A stretch of 64,000 bases of DNA from Luteimonas fraxinea (lineage in GTDB: Bacteria; Pseudomonadota; Gammaproteobacteria; Xanthomonadales; Xanthomonadaceae), in the NCBI RefSeq assembly GCF_021233355.1, contig NZ_CP089507.1, positions 1,736,001-1,800,000 of the forward strand, written 5' to 3'. Shown here in pieces: positions 54,588 to 64,000 of this stretch. Under the pieces are notes generated by a model. It had not been told where the DNA came from and ran no database searches. It saw only the letters and a program-made list of their open reading frames with translations. How positions within the stretch are numbered: position 1 is the stretch's first letter; the number at the start of each line of letters is the position of its first letter. Made by a program: the position numbers and the translations under genes.

Positions 54588-57500
54588 ATGCTTGACGCCG
54601 CAGCCGACTTCCGCCTCTACCACTCCAATGCACTGGAGGTGCTGGCAGGCCTGATGGCGCACGCGCTGCGCACGCCGGCGCCCGGGCAGTCCTTGCTGGC
54701 GCCGGATGTGGTGCTGATTCCACAGGTCGCGATGCGGCGCTGGCTGCAGGCCACGCTCGCCGCCGAACACGGCGTCGCCGCGAATCTGGAATTCGTGACG
54801 CCCGGCGAGTTCGTCGGCAAGGCGCTGTCGGCGAATCTCGGCCCGCCGACCGACGAACCCGACGCCGCGGCGCTGCGCTGGCATCTGTATGCCGCGCTGA
54901 CCGATCCGGCCTTCCTCGCCCAGCCCGCGCTGGCCGCGTTGCGCGCGCATGTCGACAGCGTCGATCCGCTGCGGCCCTGGGCGCTGGCCGGCGAACTCGC
55001 CTCGGTGTTCGAGAAGTACCAGGCCTGGCGCCGCGACTGGCTGCTGCGCTGGGAGGCGGGCGCCGATGCCGACGATCCGCAGGCGATCCTGTGGCGGCGC
55101 ATCGCGCGCGGTCGCCAACATCGCGCGCGGCGCATCCAGCAGTATCTCGACCGTTTCGAAAGCGCCGACGCGCCGCTGCCCGTCGGCCTGCCACCGCGTC
55201 TGTTCGCATTCGCCACGCTCAACGTCTCGCCCGACGTGTTGCGCGTGCTCGCCACGCAGGCGCGCGTGGGCACGCTGCATTTCTACGTGCCCTCGCCCAG
55301 CCGCGATTACTGGGGCGATCTGCAGCGCGTGCGCGCCGGCGGCGCCGAAGCCGCGCGTACCGAGAATCCATTGCTGCAGGCCTGGGGCCACGCCGGTCGC
55401 GATTTCATGGCCGTGCTCGGCAGCTACGAAGTCGTGCATCCCGATGTCGAACTGCGCAGCGATGCCGATCCCGGTGAAGGTGGCGGCGCGCTGCACGGCA
55501 GCCTGCTGCGGCGTTTGCAGTCGGATCTGTTCCAGCGACTGCCGTCACCGCCTCTGGCGCCGACCGGCGACGATCCGCGCACGCGGCTGCCTGCGTTGCG
55601 ACGCGACGATCCCAGCCTGCAGGTGCATGCCTGCCACACGCGTCTGCGCGAACTGCAGGTGCTGCACGACCAGCTGCGCGCCCTGTTTGAGGATCCGCGC
55701 TTCGATCCGCCACTGCAGCCGCGCGACGTCGCCGTGCTGGCACCGGACATCGACCCTTACATCCCGTATCTCGATGCGGTGTTCGGCGGTCGCGGCCGCG
55801 AGGATTCGATTCCGTATGCGCTGGCGGATGCCAGCCCGCTCGCCGGCGAACCGCTGGCTGACGTCTTCCTGCGCCTGCTCGCGCTGCCGGTCGCGCGTTT
55901 CGGCCTGGAGGAAACGCTGGACCTGCTGGCGAGTCCGCCGCTGGCCGAATCCGCCGGGCTCGATGCCGGCGCGTTCGCGCGGTTGCATGCCTGGCTGTTC
56001 GCAGCCGGTGCGCGCTGGGGCATCGACGCTGCGCATCGCGCGCGTCTCGATGCGCCGGCCGACGATGCCTACACCTGGGCGTTCGCGCTCGATCGACTGC
56101 TGCTCGGCCATGCCAGCGGCAGCGATGCGCCGATCGCGACTGCATCCGGGCACCTCATCGCACCGTTGCCGGAACTCGAAGGCAGCGCGCTCGATGCGCT
56201 CGACACCTTGATCCGCCTGCTGCGCGTGCTCGCACGCCACGCGCAGGAACTCGGCGACGCGATGCCGCCCGATGCCTGGCGTGATCGTCTGCTGCGGCTG
56301 CTCGACGCGCTGCTGCCGAAACCGCCATCCGCGCCCGCCACCCAGCGCGCGCTCGATCGTCTGCGCAGCCTGATCGATGCCTTCGCCGCCGATGCCACGC
56401 GCGCCGGCTTCGATGCGCCGGTGCCGTCGGAGGCCGTGCGCGCGCATTTCGCCGCAGTGCTCGGTGAGGCCGACACGCGCGCGCCGCTGCTGACCGGCGG
56501 CGTCAGCGTCGGCCGCATGGTGCCGATGCGCCTGCTGCCGTTCCGCGCGATCTGTCTGCTTGGCATGGACGACGGCGACTTCCCGCGTCGCGATTCGGCC
56601 GCTGGCTTGAATCGCCTGACTGCCGAACTCGGTACCGATCGACGCCAGATCGGCGACCGCAGCACGCGCGACGACGACCGCTTCCTGTTCCTGCAGCTGT
56701 TCGCCGCCGCGCAGGACGTGTTCTACATCAGCTACCAGGGCGCGGACCCGCGCGACCGCAGCGTGCGCGAGCCTTCGGTGCTGGTCACCGAACTGCTGGC
56801 CGCCGCCGATGCGCAGCACGCGCCCGACGCGCATGCGCAAGCCGGCCTCGTCGTGCATCACCCGCTGCAACCGTTCGCGCCCGCCGCGTTCGGCGCCGGC
56901 GACGAGCCGCGTCGCTTCTCCTACCGGCAACAGTGGTGGCAGGCCGCGTCGCAACCCGTGCAGCGCCGCATCGCCTTGCCGGCGTGGTTCGACGGCACTG
57001 TGCTGCCGCCTATCGAAGACGAGGACCGCGCGCTATCGCTCGATGCGCTGCGCCGGTTCCTGCAGGCGCCGGCCGAGACCTTCTTGCGCCAGCGGCTCGG
57101 CATGCGACTCGCCGAAGTCGACACGCTCGAAGGCGATGTCGAACCGCTGCTCGCACCCGGCCGTGGCCTCGCGAAACAGCAACTGCAGCGCGCGGTGTTC
57201 GAAGCGCGTCTGCGCGGCGACGACGATGCGACCACGCAGGCCCTGGTGCGCGCACGCGGCCTGCTGCCGTCTGGACCGCTGGGGCGTCGCACGCTCGACG
57301 CGGTGCGCCGTGAGGTCGACGGTTACGCCGAGGCCTTTGGCGCCTGGCGTGGCGATGCGATAGCCGATGCACCACGCATCGAAGCTGACATCGACGGTGT
57401 GCGTCTGCACGGACGACTCGCCGACGTATATCCGCATGGCATCGCGCGCATCCGCTTCGACGCGCCGAACGGCAACTCGTCGATCCGCGATGGTCTCGAC

Positions 57501-57968
57501 TGGCTGCTCGCCAGCGCGGCCGGACTCAACACACCGCTGGTGCAGTTCCACGATGGCTGCGATGCAGGCCATGGTCCGCACACGCGCGTCACGCTGGCAC
57601 CCCACGAGGCCCGAGCTCTGCTCGCACAGCTGATCGCGCTGCGCGCCCAGGGCCTGCGCGCGCCGTTACCGTTCGCGCCCTACAGCGGCTGGGAGCTGTT
57701 CAACGCGCCGACGCTCGAACGCGGTCTCCAGAACGCGGCGAAGAAGTGGCACGGCGGCGGCCGCAGCTGGGGCGAGGGCAATACCGAAGCCCTGCGCCTC
57801 GCGCTGCGCGGGCGCGATCCGTTTACCGACGAGGCGACGCAGGTCGCATTCGTCGATCAGGCGCTGACGGTCTTCAACGCGGTCGTCTCCGGCATGGTCT
57901 ACGGCGGCACCGATCTCGACGCGCTGCGCACGATCGCCGCGGAACTCGACGTGGAGGAATCGGAATGA
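54588..57968 (+). CDS. recC: Exodeoxyribonuclease V subunit gamma, RecC
   Basis: A 1126-residue RecC, the Chi-recognising subunit of RecBCD. It begins with the family sequence LYHSNALEVLAGLMAHAL, followed by LLAPDVVLIPQVAMRRWLQ, and contains LRELQVLHDQLRALFE, VGRMVPMRLLPFRAICLLGMDDGDFPR and ISYQGADPRDRS. As usual for RecC, Walker motifs are missing. E. coli RecC is 1122 residues. The ATG at 54588 has no good ribosome site. Its stop overlaps recB. Confidence 0.95.
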   Translation: MLDAAADFRLYHSNALEVLAGLMAHALRTPAPGQSLLAPDVVLIPQVAMRRWLQATLAAEHGVAANLEFVTPGEFVGKALSANLGPPTDEPDAAALRWHLYAALTDPAFLAQPALAALRAHVDSVDPLRPWALAGELASVFEKYQAWRRDWLLRWEAGADADDPQAILWRRIARGRQHRARRIQQYLDRFESADAPLPVGLPPRLFAFATLNVSPDVLRVLATQARVGTLHFYVPSPSRDYWGDLQRVRAGGAEAARTENPLLQAWGHAGRDFMAVLGSYEVVHPDVELRSDADPGEGGGALHGSLLRRLQSDLFQRLPSPPLAPTGDDPRTRLPALRRDDPSLQVHACHTRLRELQVLHDQLRALFEDPRFDPPLQPRDVAVLAPDIDPYIPYLDAVFGGRGREDSIPYALADASPLAGEPLADVFLRLLALPVARFGLEETLDLLASPPLAESAGLDAGAFARLHAWLFAAGARWGIDAAHRARLDAPADDAYTWAFALDRLLLGHASGSDAPIATASGHLIAPLPELEGSALDALDTLIRLLRVLARHAQELGDAMPPDAWRDRLLRLLDALLPKPPSAPATQRALDRLRSLIDAFAADATRAGFDAPVPSEAVRAHFAAVLGEADTRAPLLTGGVSVGRMVPMRLLPFRAICLLGMDDGDFPRRDSAAGLNRLTAELGTDRRQIGDRSTRDDDRFLFLQLFAAAQDVFYISYQGADPRDRSVREPSVLVTELLAAADAQHAPDAHAQAGLVVHHPLQPFAPAAFGAGDEPRRFSYRQQWWQAASQPVQRRIALPAWFDGTVLPPIEDEDRALSLDALRRFLQAPAETFLRQRLGMRLAEVDTLEGDVEPLLAPGRGLAKQQLQRAVFEARLRGDDDATTQALVRARGLLPSGPLGRRTLDAVRREVDGYAEAFGAWRGDAIADAPRIEADIDGVRLHGRLADVYPHGIARIRFDAPNGNSSIRDGLDWLLASAAGLNTPLVQFHDGCDAGHGPHTRVTLAPHEARALLAQLIALRAQGLRAPLPFAPYSGWELFNAPTLERGLQNAAKKWHGGGRSWGEGNTEALRLALRGRDPFTDEATQVAFVDQALTVFNAVVSGMVYGGTDLDALRTIAAELDVEESE

Positions 57969-60900
57969 GCAGCCCCGATCCCTACCTGCTGCTGCCGCTC
58001 GATGGCGTGCGCGCCATCGAGGCCTCGGCCGGCACCGGCAAGACGTTCACGCTGGCGACGCTGGTCGTGCGGCTCGTCGTCGAAGGCGGCCTGCGCATCG
58101 GCGAAATTCTCGCCGTGACCTTCACCGAGGCCGCAACGCAGGAACTGCGCAGCCGCATCCACAAGCGCCTGAAGATGGCCGAGGCACTGGTCGAGGCCGA
58201 CATCGGCGACGACGCCTCGCCCGAAGCCGCGCTGACCCACACCGTCCTCGCGCAGCATCTCGCGCGTGGCGAGGAAAGCGCCGATGCATTGCGGCGGCGT
58301 CTGCGTGCAGCGGCCGACGAGATCGATCTCGCGGCGATCTTCACCATCCACGGCTTCTGCGCGCGTGTGCTGCGCGAGCACGCGCTGGAAGCCGGTCAGG
58401 GCTTCGACGCGCCGGAGCTGATGGCCAGCGACACTACCTTGCGCGAAGCGATCGCCGCGGACCTGTGGCGTTCGCACGGCGTGGAGCCCGATGCGGCCGA
58501 TGATCTGCTGAGCCTGTGGCCGGGTGGGCCGCTCGCTCTCGCCGGCGATCTGTCGCCGCTGGTGCGCGAACGCGTGCTGCGTCCTGCACTGTCCGAACTG
58601 CCCAACGATCCCGCGCCGCGTCTGCGCGCTGCGGGGGCGGCGCTCGCGCATGCGTTCCATGCGCACGGCGATGACTTCCGCGCGTCGCTGATCGAGGCCG
58701 TCGACAGCAAGATCCTGCATGGCGCCAGCTACAAGGCCGACTGGATCACCGCGCTGTTCGCGGATCTGCGCACCTGGTGCGCGGCCGGCAATCACGACGC
58801 GCCGTTCCATCACGCCAAGCTGCCGCATCTGCATCGCGAGCGGCTGCTGGAAAAGACCAACAAGGCCGGCGCCGGACGCACACCGGACTCGCCGGTCTGC
58901 GATGCGATTCCCGCGTATCTCGATGCGCTCGACGAGATCGCCGAATGGCAGGACGCGCGCCGCGTCGAATTGCTGCATCGCCTGCGCGATGATGCGCGCG
59001 CCCGCGTGGATCGCTTCAAGCAGCAGCAGCGCGTGCAGACCTACGACGATCTGATCGACCGCGTCGCCGATGCCGTCGACGGTCCGCAGGCCGATGCGCT
59101 GGTCGCGCAGTTGCGCGCGCAGTACCGGGTCGCGCTGGTCGACGAATTCCAGGACACCGATCCGCGCCAGTGGCGCATCTTCGAGCGCGTGTTCGGCGCC
59201 GCCAGTGGAGCGCCGGCGCTGTTCGTCATCGGAGACCCCAAGCAGGCCATCTACGGCTTCCGCGGCGGCGATGTCGAGACCTATCTCGCCGCGCAGGCCT
59301 CGGCCGAACTCGCACCGCCGCTCGCGCTGAACTTCCGCTCGCGCCCCGGTGTGCTGCGCGCGGTCGCGGCGCTGTACGCGCAGGCCGATGCGTCAGGACA
59401 TCCGCCATTCGTCGATGCCCGCATCCGTTTCCGCGAAGTCGGACCCGGCGGCGTGCGTCACGACGACGACTATCTGCGGGGCGACGCACCCGCGCCTGCG
59501 CTCACCGTGTGGCAGGCGCCCGACCCGCCGCCGGACCACAAAGGCAAGGTCAAACCCTGGAGTGCCGGCCGCTCGCGCGAACTCGCCACGCAAGCGTGTG
59601 TCGCCGAGATCCATCGCGTGCTCAGGGATGCGCGCGCAGGCACGGCCCTGATCGAAGGTCGCCCGGTGCAGCCCGGCGACATCGCGGTGCTGGTGCGCTC
59701 GCACAGTGAGGCCACGCGCATCCGCGCCGCGCTGGCGATGGTCGGCATTCCTGCAGTTGCGGCCGGCAAGCAGAGCCTGTTCGCGACCGCCGAGGCGCGC
59801 GACGTGCACGCCCTGCTGCTCGCACTGCTGCACGGCGCCGACGATGGCCGCCTGCGCATGGCGCTGTCGACGGTGCTGATCGGCGAGGACGCGACGCAGG
59901 TCGCCGCGCTCGACGAGGACGGCGACGCGCTGCGCAGCTGGCAGCTCGCTGCACTCGGCTGGCGCGACCGTCTGCAACGCGGCGGTCCGCTCGCGTTGAT
60001 CACCGATCTCTGCGCCGGACATGCGGGCCGCCTGCTCGGCCTGCTCGATGGCGAGCGTCGCCTGACGAACTACCTGCAACTCGCCGAACTGCTGCAGGAA
60101 GCGCAGGCGCATGCGCTGGGTCTGCACGGCCTGGTCGACTGGCTGTCGCGCGCGATCGCGTCCGCCAGCAGTGACGACGACAGCCAGCTGCTGCGCCTCG
60201 AATCCGACGCGCGCCGGGTGCAGGTGGTCACGCTGCACAAGAGCAAGGGCCTCGAGTACCCGCTGGTGTTCCTGCCGTTCGCCGGCATCGGCGGCAAGCC
60301 GCGCGACGCCGGACGCCACGTCACCGTGGCCGACGACGACGGCCGCGCCCTGCACTGGAAACTGTTGCCGTCGCGCTCGGGCTGGAACGACGCGAAGCAG
60401 CGCTGGCAGGACGGCCAGCGCGCCGAAGACGCGCGCCTGCTCTACGTCGGCCTGACCCGCGCGCGGCACGCGCTGTGGCTCGCAGGCGGCAAGTTCTACG
60501 GCCATGACAAGGCCGCGATTGCGCACATGATCGACACGCCGGACGCACTGGGCGAAGCGCTGGGTGCAGCCCTCCGCATCGACACGCAGACGCCGCCCGC
60601 ATCGCTGCCGTGGCTGCCACCCGAATCCGAAGATGCCGTACCGCCCGCGCGCGTCGCCACGCGCTCGCTGCTGAGCGACTGGTGGGTCTATAGCTTCACC
60701 CAGCTGGCGAATGCCGAGTCCGGTCACGATGCATCGAGCGCGTCTACCCAAGCCGCGCCGGGTGGTCTGGACGAGCCGGCTGTCGATCCCGACGCGTTGC
60801 CCGAGTCCGCGGTCGAGACCGATGTCTACGATCCGCGCTTTGCCGGCGCGCGGTTCGGCGTGGTGCTGCATGACGTGCTCGAACGCAGCGATTTCGTGCA

Positions 60901-61582
60901 GTGGTCCGAGTGGACGCCCGGTGCGCCGGCGCCCGATGCCGATGCGGATGTCATCGTCGAGCGCCTGCGCGCCGCTGGTTATGCCGACGCCGATCTCGCA
61001 GACGGCATCGAGGTCCTGACCCCGCTCGTCGGCCAGACGCTGACTGTCACCCTGCCCGAAGGCGTGCGTCTCGCCGACGTGCCGTCCGCCGCACGTCGCC
61101 CGGAAATCGAATTCCAGTTCGCCCTCGCACCGACGCGCATCGACGCCCTGCTCGCACTGCTGCATCGGCACGACGTCCTGCGCGCCCGCAGCGGCTTCGG
61201 CACGCGTCGCCAGCTCGAAGGCTTGATGACCGGCCTGATCGATCTGACCTACGTGCACGACGGCCGCTGGTACGTGCTCGACTACAAGACCAACCGCCTC
61301 TCCGGCTACGGCCCCGCGCAACTCGACGCCGCGATGGCGCACAGCGAGTACGACATGCAGGCGCTGATCTACACCGTCGCGCTGCATCGCTGGCTGCGTT
61401 TCCGCCTGGGCGACGGTTACGACTACGCGCGCGACTTCGGCGGCGTGCGGTACCTGTTCTGCCGCGGACTGGATGCGACGCACGACGACGCGCCGGGTGT
61501 GAAGGCGTGGCGCTTCGCGCCGGAGCTCGTGGATGCGTTGGATGGATTGTTCGCCGGGCGGGATGTGGGGGTGGTGCCGTGA
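57965..61582 (+). CDS. recB: Exodeoxyribonuclease V subunit beta, RecB
   Basis: A 1205-residue SF1 helicase-nuclease. Walker A ASAGTGKTFTLA (~20-31), motif II LVDEFQDTDPRQW (~390), motif III GDPKQAIYGFRGGD, motif V/VI region VVTLHKSKGLEYPLVFLPF and LLYVGLTRARHAL, and a C-terminal RecB nuclease domain with GRWYVLDYKTNRLSGYG. It unwinds DNA 3' to 5' and degrades it until Chi. ATGA overlap with recC. Confidence 0.95.
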   Translation: MSSPDPYLLLPLDGVRAIEASAGTGKTFTLATLVVRLVVEGGLRIGEILAVTFTEAATQELRSRIHKRLKMAEALVEADIGDDASPEAALTHTVLAQHLARGEESADALRRRLRAAADEIDLAAIFTIHGFCARVLREHALEAGQGFDAPELMASDTTLREAIAADLWRSHGVEPDAADDLLSLWPGGPLALAGDLSPLVRERVLRPALSELPNDPAPRLRAAGAALAHAFHAHGDDFRASLIEAVDSKILHGASYKADWITALFADLRTWCAAGNHDAPFHHAKLPHLHRERLLEKTNKAGAGRTPDSPVCDAIPAYLDALDEIAEWQDARRVELLHRLRDDARARVDRFKQQQRVQTYDDLIDRVADAVDGPQADALVAQLRAQYRVALVDEFQDTDPRQWRIFERVFGAASGAPALFVIGDPKQAIYGFRGGDVETYLAAQASAELAPPLALNFRSRPGVLRAVAALYAQADASGHPPFVDARIRFREVGPGGVRHDDDYLRGDAPAPALTVWQAPDPPPDHKGKVKPWSAGRSRELATQACVAEIHRVLRDARAGTALIEGRPVQPGDIAVLVRSHSEATRIRAALAMVGIPAVAAGKQSLFATAEARDVHALLLALLHGADDGRLRMALSTVLIGEDATQVAALDEDGDALRSWQLAALGWRDRLQRGGPLALITDLCAGHAGRLLGLLDGERRLTNYLQLAELLQEAQAHALGLHGLVDWLSRAIASASSDDDSQLLRLESDARRVQVVTLHKSKGLEYPLVFLPFAGIGGKPRDAGRHVTVADDDGRALHWKLLPSRSGWNDAKQRWQDGQRAEDARLLYVGLTRARHALWLAGGKFYGHDKAAIAHMIDTPDALGEALGAALRIDTQTPPASLPWLPPESEDAVPPARVATRSLLSDWWVYSFTQLANAESGHDASSASTQAAPGGLDEPAVDPDALPESAVETDVYDPRFAGARFGVVLHDVLERSDFVQWSEWTPGAPAPDADADVIVERLRAAGYADADLADGIEVLTPLVGQTLTVTLPEGVRLADVPSAARRPEIEFQFALAPTRIDALLALLHRHDVLRARSGFGTRRQLEGLMTGLIDLTYVHDGRWYVLDYKTNRLSGYGPAQLDAAMAHSEYDMQALIYTVALHRWLRFRLGDGYDYARDFGGVRYLFCRGLDATHDDAPGVKAWRFAPELVDALDGLFAGRDVGVVP

Positions 61583-61904
61583 GCGCCGGACGCGCAATCC
61601 ATGTTGAACACGTGCAGGAGCAGCGCCCTCCCCCGCGCGCTGGGGACGGTTGGGAGGGGGCGATCGGTCAGTGCTGTGAAGGATTGAACGCACGTGCTTT
61701 TTCGGGGTGGCGAGCGGCTGACGTTTCGTTCATCGCGGGCGTCTGCCCTCACCCCAACCCCTCTCCCAGGGGGAGAGGGGCTTTGATTGATCGCGCGAGA
61801 GAAGACAGCGCGCGCGGATTGATCGCGCTCGCACGATTCGAGCCCCTCTCCCCTTGGGAGAGGGGTTGGGGTGAGGGCAGCCGGTCGCAGGACAACTACC
61901 CCCA
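61583..61904. other. recB-recD gap with palindromic element
   Basis: A 322-bp gap inside what is usually a tight operon. It holds a CGCCCTCCCCC.../...GGGAGGGGGCG hairpin near 61623-61662 and the element at 61745-61878. No credible coding frame. AGGAC before the recD ATG may be its ribosome site. Confidence 0.8.
61745..61878. repeat. Palindromic intergenic element, copy D (recB-recD)
   Basis: Ends are 38-bp inverted repeats (GCCCTCACCCCAACCCCTCT... outward), identical to those of copy C except for one mismatch between arms. The centre has a second imperfect dyad (TGATTGATCGCGCGAG... and ...GATTGATCGCGCTCG). It ends 26 bp before the recD start. Confidence 0.9.
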
Positions 61905-64000
61905 ATGACCCTCCTCAAAAGCCTCCGTGACGCCGGCGCCCTGCGCACGCTCGACAACGCGCTCGCGCAATCGCTGCGGCGCCTCGATCCCGCGACGCCC
62001 GACACCGTGCTCGCCGCCGCCGCGCTCGCCTCGCTCGCCGTGGCCAACGGTCACGCCGGTTTCGATCCCGCCGCGCCGCAGCGCCTGGTCGACGCCGACA
62101 TCGACTGGCCCGCACCCGATACCTGGCGCGCGGCACTCGAAGCCTCGCCGTGGATTTCGCAACCTGACGACGGCGACATCGAATCCATCGCCGATACGCC
62201 GCTGGTGTTCGAACACGGCCTGCTCTACCTGCGCCGCTATCGCGAGTACGAACGCCGCCTCGCGCTCGGCCTGCGCCGCATCGGTGCGCAATCTCCGGAA
62301 ACGGACGTCACCGACGCACTCGCACCCCTGTTCGCGCAGCTGTTTCCCGATGCCCGCACCGGAGCCGACCTGCAGGCGCGCGCCGCCGCGGTCGCGCTGC
62401 GTCACAACCTGGTCCTCGTCACCGGCGGCCCCGGCACCGGCAAGACCACGACCATCACCCGTCTGCTCGCCCTGCTCACCGCGCAGGCGCAACAGGCCGG
62501 CCATCCCTTGCCGCGCATCGCACTCGCCGCACCGACCGGCCGCGCTGCCGAGCGCATGGCCGAGAGCGTGCGCAAGGCCGTGCTGTTGCTCGCGGCAGCC
62601 GGTGTCGATGCCATGCTGCTCGACGCGCTGCCCACCGCCGGCACCACGCTGCACCGCCTGCTCGGCACGATTCCCGACAGTCCGCGCTTCCGCCACCACG
62701 CCGACAACCCGCTGCCGTTCGATGTCGTCGTCGTCGACGAAGCTTCGATGATCGATCTGCCGCTGATGGCCAAACTGGTCGAAGCCGTCGCCGATGGCGC
62801 GCGCCTCGTGCTGCTCGGCGATCCCGACCAGCTGCCCTCGGTCGAAGCCGGTGACGTGCTCAGCGGCATCCTGCGTGCGGCCGGGGACGGCACCGGGTCA
62901 CCCATCGGCGACGAGGCTGTATCGAACTTTCTCTTCGGCGAGCCCGCTTGGCGCATGTCTGCGACGCTTGCTGCCGGCGCATCGCCCACGATCGACACCC
63001 GATTGCCCGTCAAGGGAGATCGCGCCACGAGCGCCGTCGATATGGATGCGCTACAGGCCGTGCTCAGCGCTTCCTTAGCCGCCGGTCCGGTCACAGATCA
63101 AACGCGTGTCTCGACACCACGTAGTGCGGACCATTCGGCGACGTTACATCCAAGCACCACCAACTACTTTCCCGGCCGCCGCATCCACCTGCAACGCGGC
63201 TACCGCCAGAGCGCAGCCCTCGATCTCGCCCCGCTCGCGACCGCCGTGCGCGAAGGCGATGCGTCCAACGCGCTGTCGCTGCTGCGCGCGGGGGAGCTCG
63301 CCGGCGTGCACTTCCACGAAGGCCAGTCCGATCCGCTCGCCGCGCATCGTGCGCATCTGCTCGCGCACTGGACCGCGCTCGCCGACACCACCGATCCGGC
63401 CGAGGCGCTCGTGCTCGCCGGCCGGATGCGCATCCTCACCGCAGTCCGCGAAGGGCCGCAGGGCGCACGCGGGCTCAATGCACGTATCGAAGAGCTGCTC
63501 GGCGGCAGCACGCGTCGCGGTGCGGGGCCCGGCTACTTCCACGGCCGCCTGCTGCTGGTCACCGAGAACAGCTATCGCCATCGTCTGTTCAACGGCGATA
63601 TCGGCATCTGTCTCGCCGACGGCAACGGCGCGGTCATGGCGTGGTTCCCCGGCGACGACCCGCTGCATCCGCGCCCTTTCCATCCCTCCGCATTGCCCGC
63701 GCACGACAGCGCATTCGCGATGACCGTGCACAAGGCGCAGGGCTCGGAATTCGACGAGGTCTGGCTGGTGCTGCCCGAACGCTTCAACCGCGTACTGTCG
63801 CGCGAACTCGTCTACACCGGCATGACCCGCGCCCGCAGCGCGCTGCACATCGCCGCGCGTGCGGATGTCATCACCGAAGCACTCGCGCGGCACGCCAGCC
63901 GCTGGTCAGGGCTGGGCTGGCGGTTGGGTGCGGATGACGCGCCACCGGCTCCTGCACCTGTGCCGATCGAATCGGAAGTTCCGACCCAGGGCGCGTTGTT
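61905..64000 (+). CDS. recD: Exodeoxyribonuclease V subunit alpha, RecD (3' end outside window)
   Basis: The frame is open for 698 codons to the window edge. N-terminal RecD domain, then SF1B helicase motifs: Walker A GGPGTGKTTT (~residue 170), APTGRAAERM, DEASMIDLPLM (motif II), LGDPDQLPSVEAGDVL (III), QRGYRQS (IV), FAMTVHKAQGSEFDEVWLV (V) and VYTGMTRARSALHI (VI). It is the 5'-3' motor of RecBCD. Between motifs III and IV lies a ~95-residue insert (62880-63175) with codon use unlike the rest. All core motifs are in the window; only the tail is missing. Confidence 0.94.
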   Translation, partial: MTLLKSLRDAGALRTLDNALAQSLRRLDPATPDTVLAAAALASLAVANGHAGFDPAAPQRLVDADIDWPAPDTWRAALEASPWISQPDDGDIESIADTPLVFEHGLLYLRRYREYERRLALGLRRIGAQSPETDVTDALAPLFAQLFPDARTGADLQARAAAVALRHNLVLVTGGPGTGKTTTITRLLALLTAQAQQAGHPLPRIALAAPTGRAAERMAESVRKAVLLLAAAGVDAMLLDALPTAGTTLHRLLGTIPDSPRFRHHADNPLPFDVVVVDEASMIDLPLMAKLVEAVADGARLVLLGDPDQLPSVEAGDVLSGILRAAGDGTGSPIGDEAVSNFLFGEPAWRMSATLAAGASPTIDTRLPVKGDRATSAVDMDALQAVLSASLAAGPVTDQTRVSTPRSADHSATLHPSTTNYFPGRRIHLQRGYRQSAALDLAPLATAVREGDASNALSLLRAGELAGVHFHEGQSDPLAAHRAHLLAHWTALADTTDPAEALVLAGRMRILTAVREGPQGARGLNARIEELLGGSTRRGAGPGYFHGRLLLVTENSYRHRLFNGDIGICLADGNGAVMAWFPGDDPLHPRPFHPSALPAHDSAFAMTVHKAQGSEFDEVWLVLPERFNRVLSRELVYTGMTRARSALHIAARADVITEALARHASRWSGLGWRLGADDAPPAPAPVPIESEVPTQGAL

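Noticed and set aside
59393..61693. A 766-codon frame antisense to recB
   Set aside because: RecB helicase and nuclease motifs on the plus strand are unambiguous.
62880..63175. A frameshift or inserted gene in recD
   Set aside because: Reading through in the recD frame meets no stop and the helicase motifs resume after it, so it is an in-frame insert.

Overview
The window is a 64 kb stretch of GC-rich, gene-dense bacterial chromosome. Gene content points to the Lysobacteraceae/Xanthomonadaceae (a Lysobacter- or Luteimonas-like organism): OleA and OleB of the Xanthomonas olefin pathway, a bacteriophytochrome with its heme oxygenase, a complete mla operon, NtrBC, recC-recB-recD, and palindromic intergenic elements of the CCCCTCTCCC...GGGAGAGGGG type. 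I see no tRNA, rRNA, CRISPR array, insertion sequence or prophage. These are my readings from sequence alone; no database search was run.

Layout. 1-9 kb: tail of an OmpR-type response regulator, a membrane histidine kinase, a YadA-type trimeric autotransporter whose head is duplicated in tandem, a secreted subtilisin-like protease and a secreted M20 amidohydrolase. 9-14 kb: oleA, a small orphan gene, bphO-bphP on the other strand, then oleB; oleC and oleD are not in the window. 14-20 kb: a YkgJ-type Cys-cluster protein, a thioesterase, hemD-hemY, a lipoprotein, thiolase fadI and an unknown protein. 20-27 kb: two SodC-like genes (one without copper ligands), ntrC-ntrB with a near-consensus NtrC site at the ntrB start, a rhomboid protease and a diguanylate cyclase. 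27-31 kb: a TerC/Alx transporter behind a yybP-ykoY manganese riboswitch, rlmI, and an NHL-propeller protein with an M23/LytM-like domain.

31-42 kb: an Lrp/AsnC regulator diverges from a tightly overlapping operon (TonB-dependent receptor, amidase, PaiB-like protein, HSL-type hydrolase, S9 peptidase) that looks like an uptake and breakdown route for peptides or amides; a LysE exporter converges on it. An aldo/keto reductase with a Tat-like signal follows. 41-47 kb: small secreted, lipoprotein and membrane genes, rmuC and a glutathione peroxidase. 47-52 kb: mlaFEDCB-mlaA for phospholipid retrieval. 52-54.5 kb: an 862-residue orphan protein with an internal duplication and hydrophobic core segments. 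54.5-64 kb: recC-recB, a palindromic element, and recD running off the end.

Many neighbours overlap by ATGA (ntrB/ntrC, bphO/bphP, mlaF/E, mlaD/C, recC/recB, three joins in the peptide operon), showing translational coupling. Strong candidates for further work are the NtrC autoregulatory site, the split ole locus around a kinase-less phytochrome, the copper-less SodC paralogue, the 862-residue orphan, and the palindromic elements, one of which lies between recB and recD.
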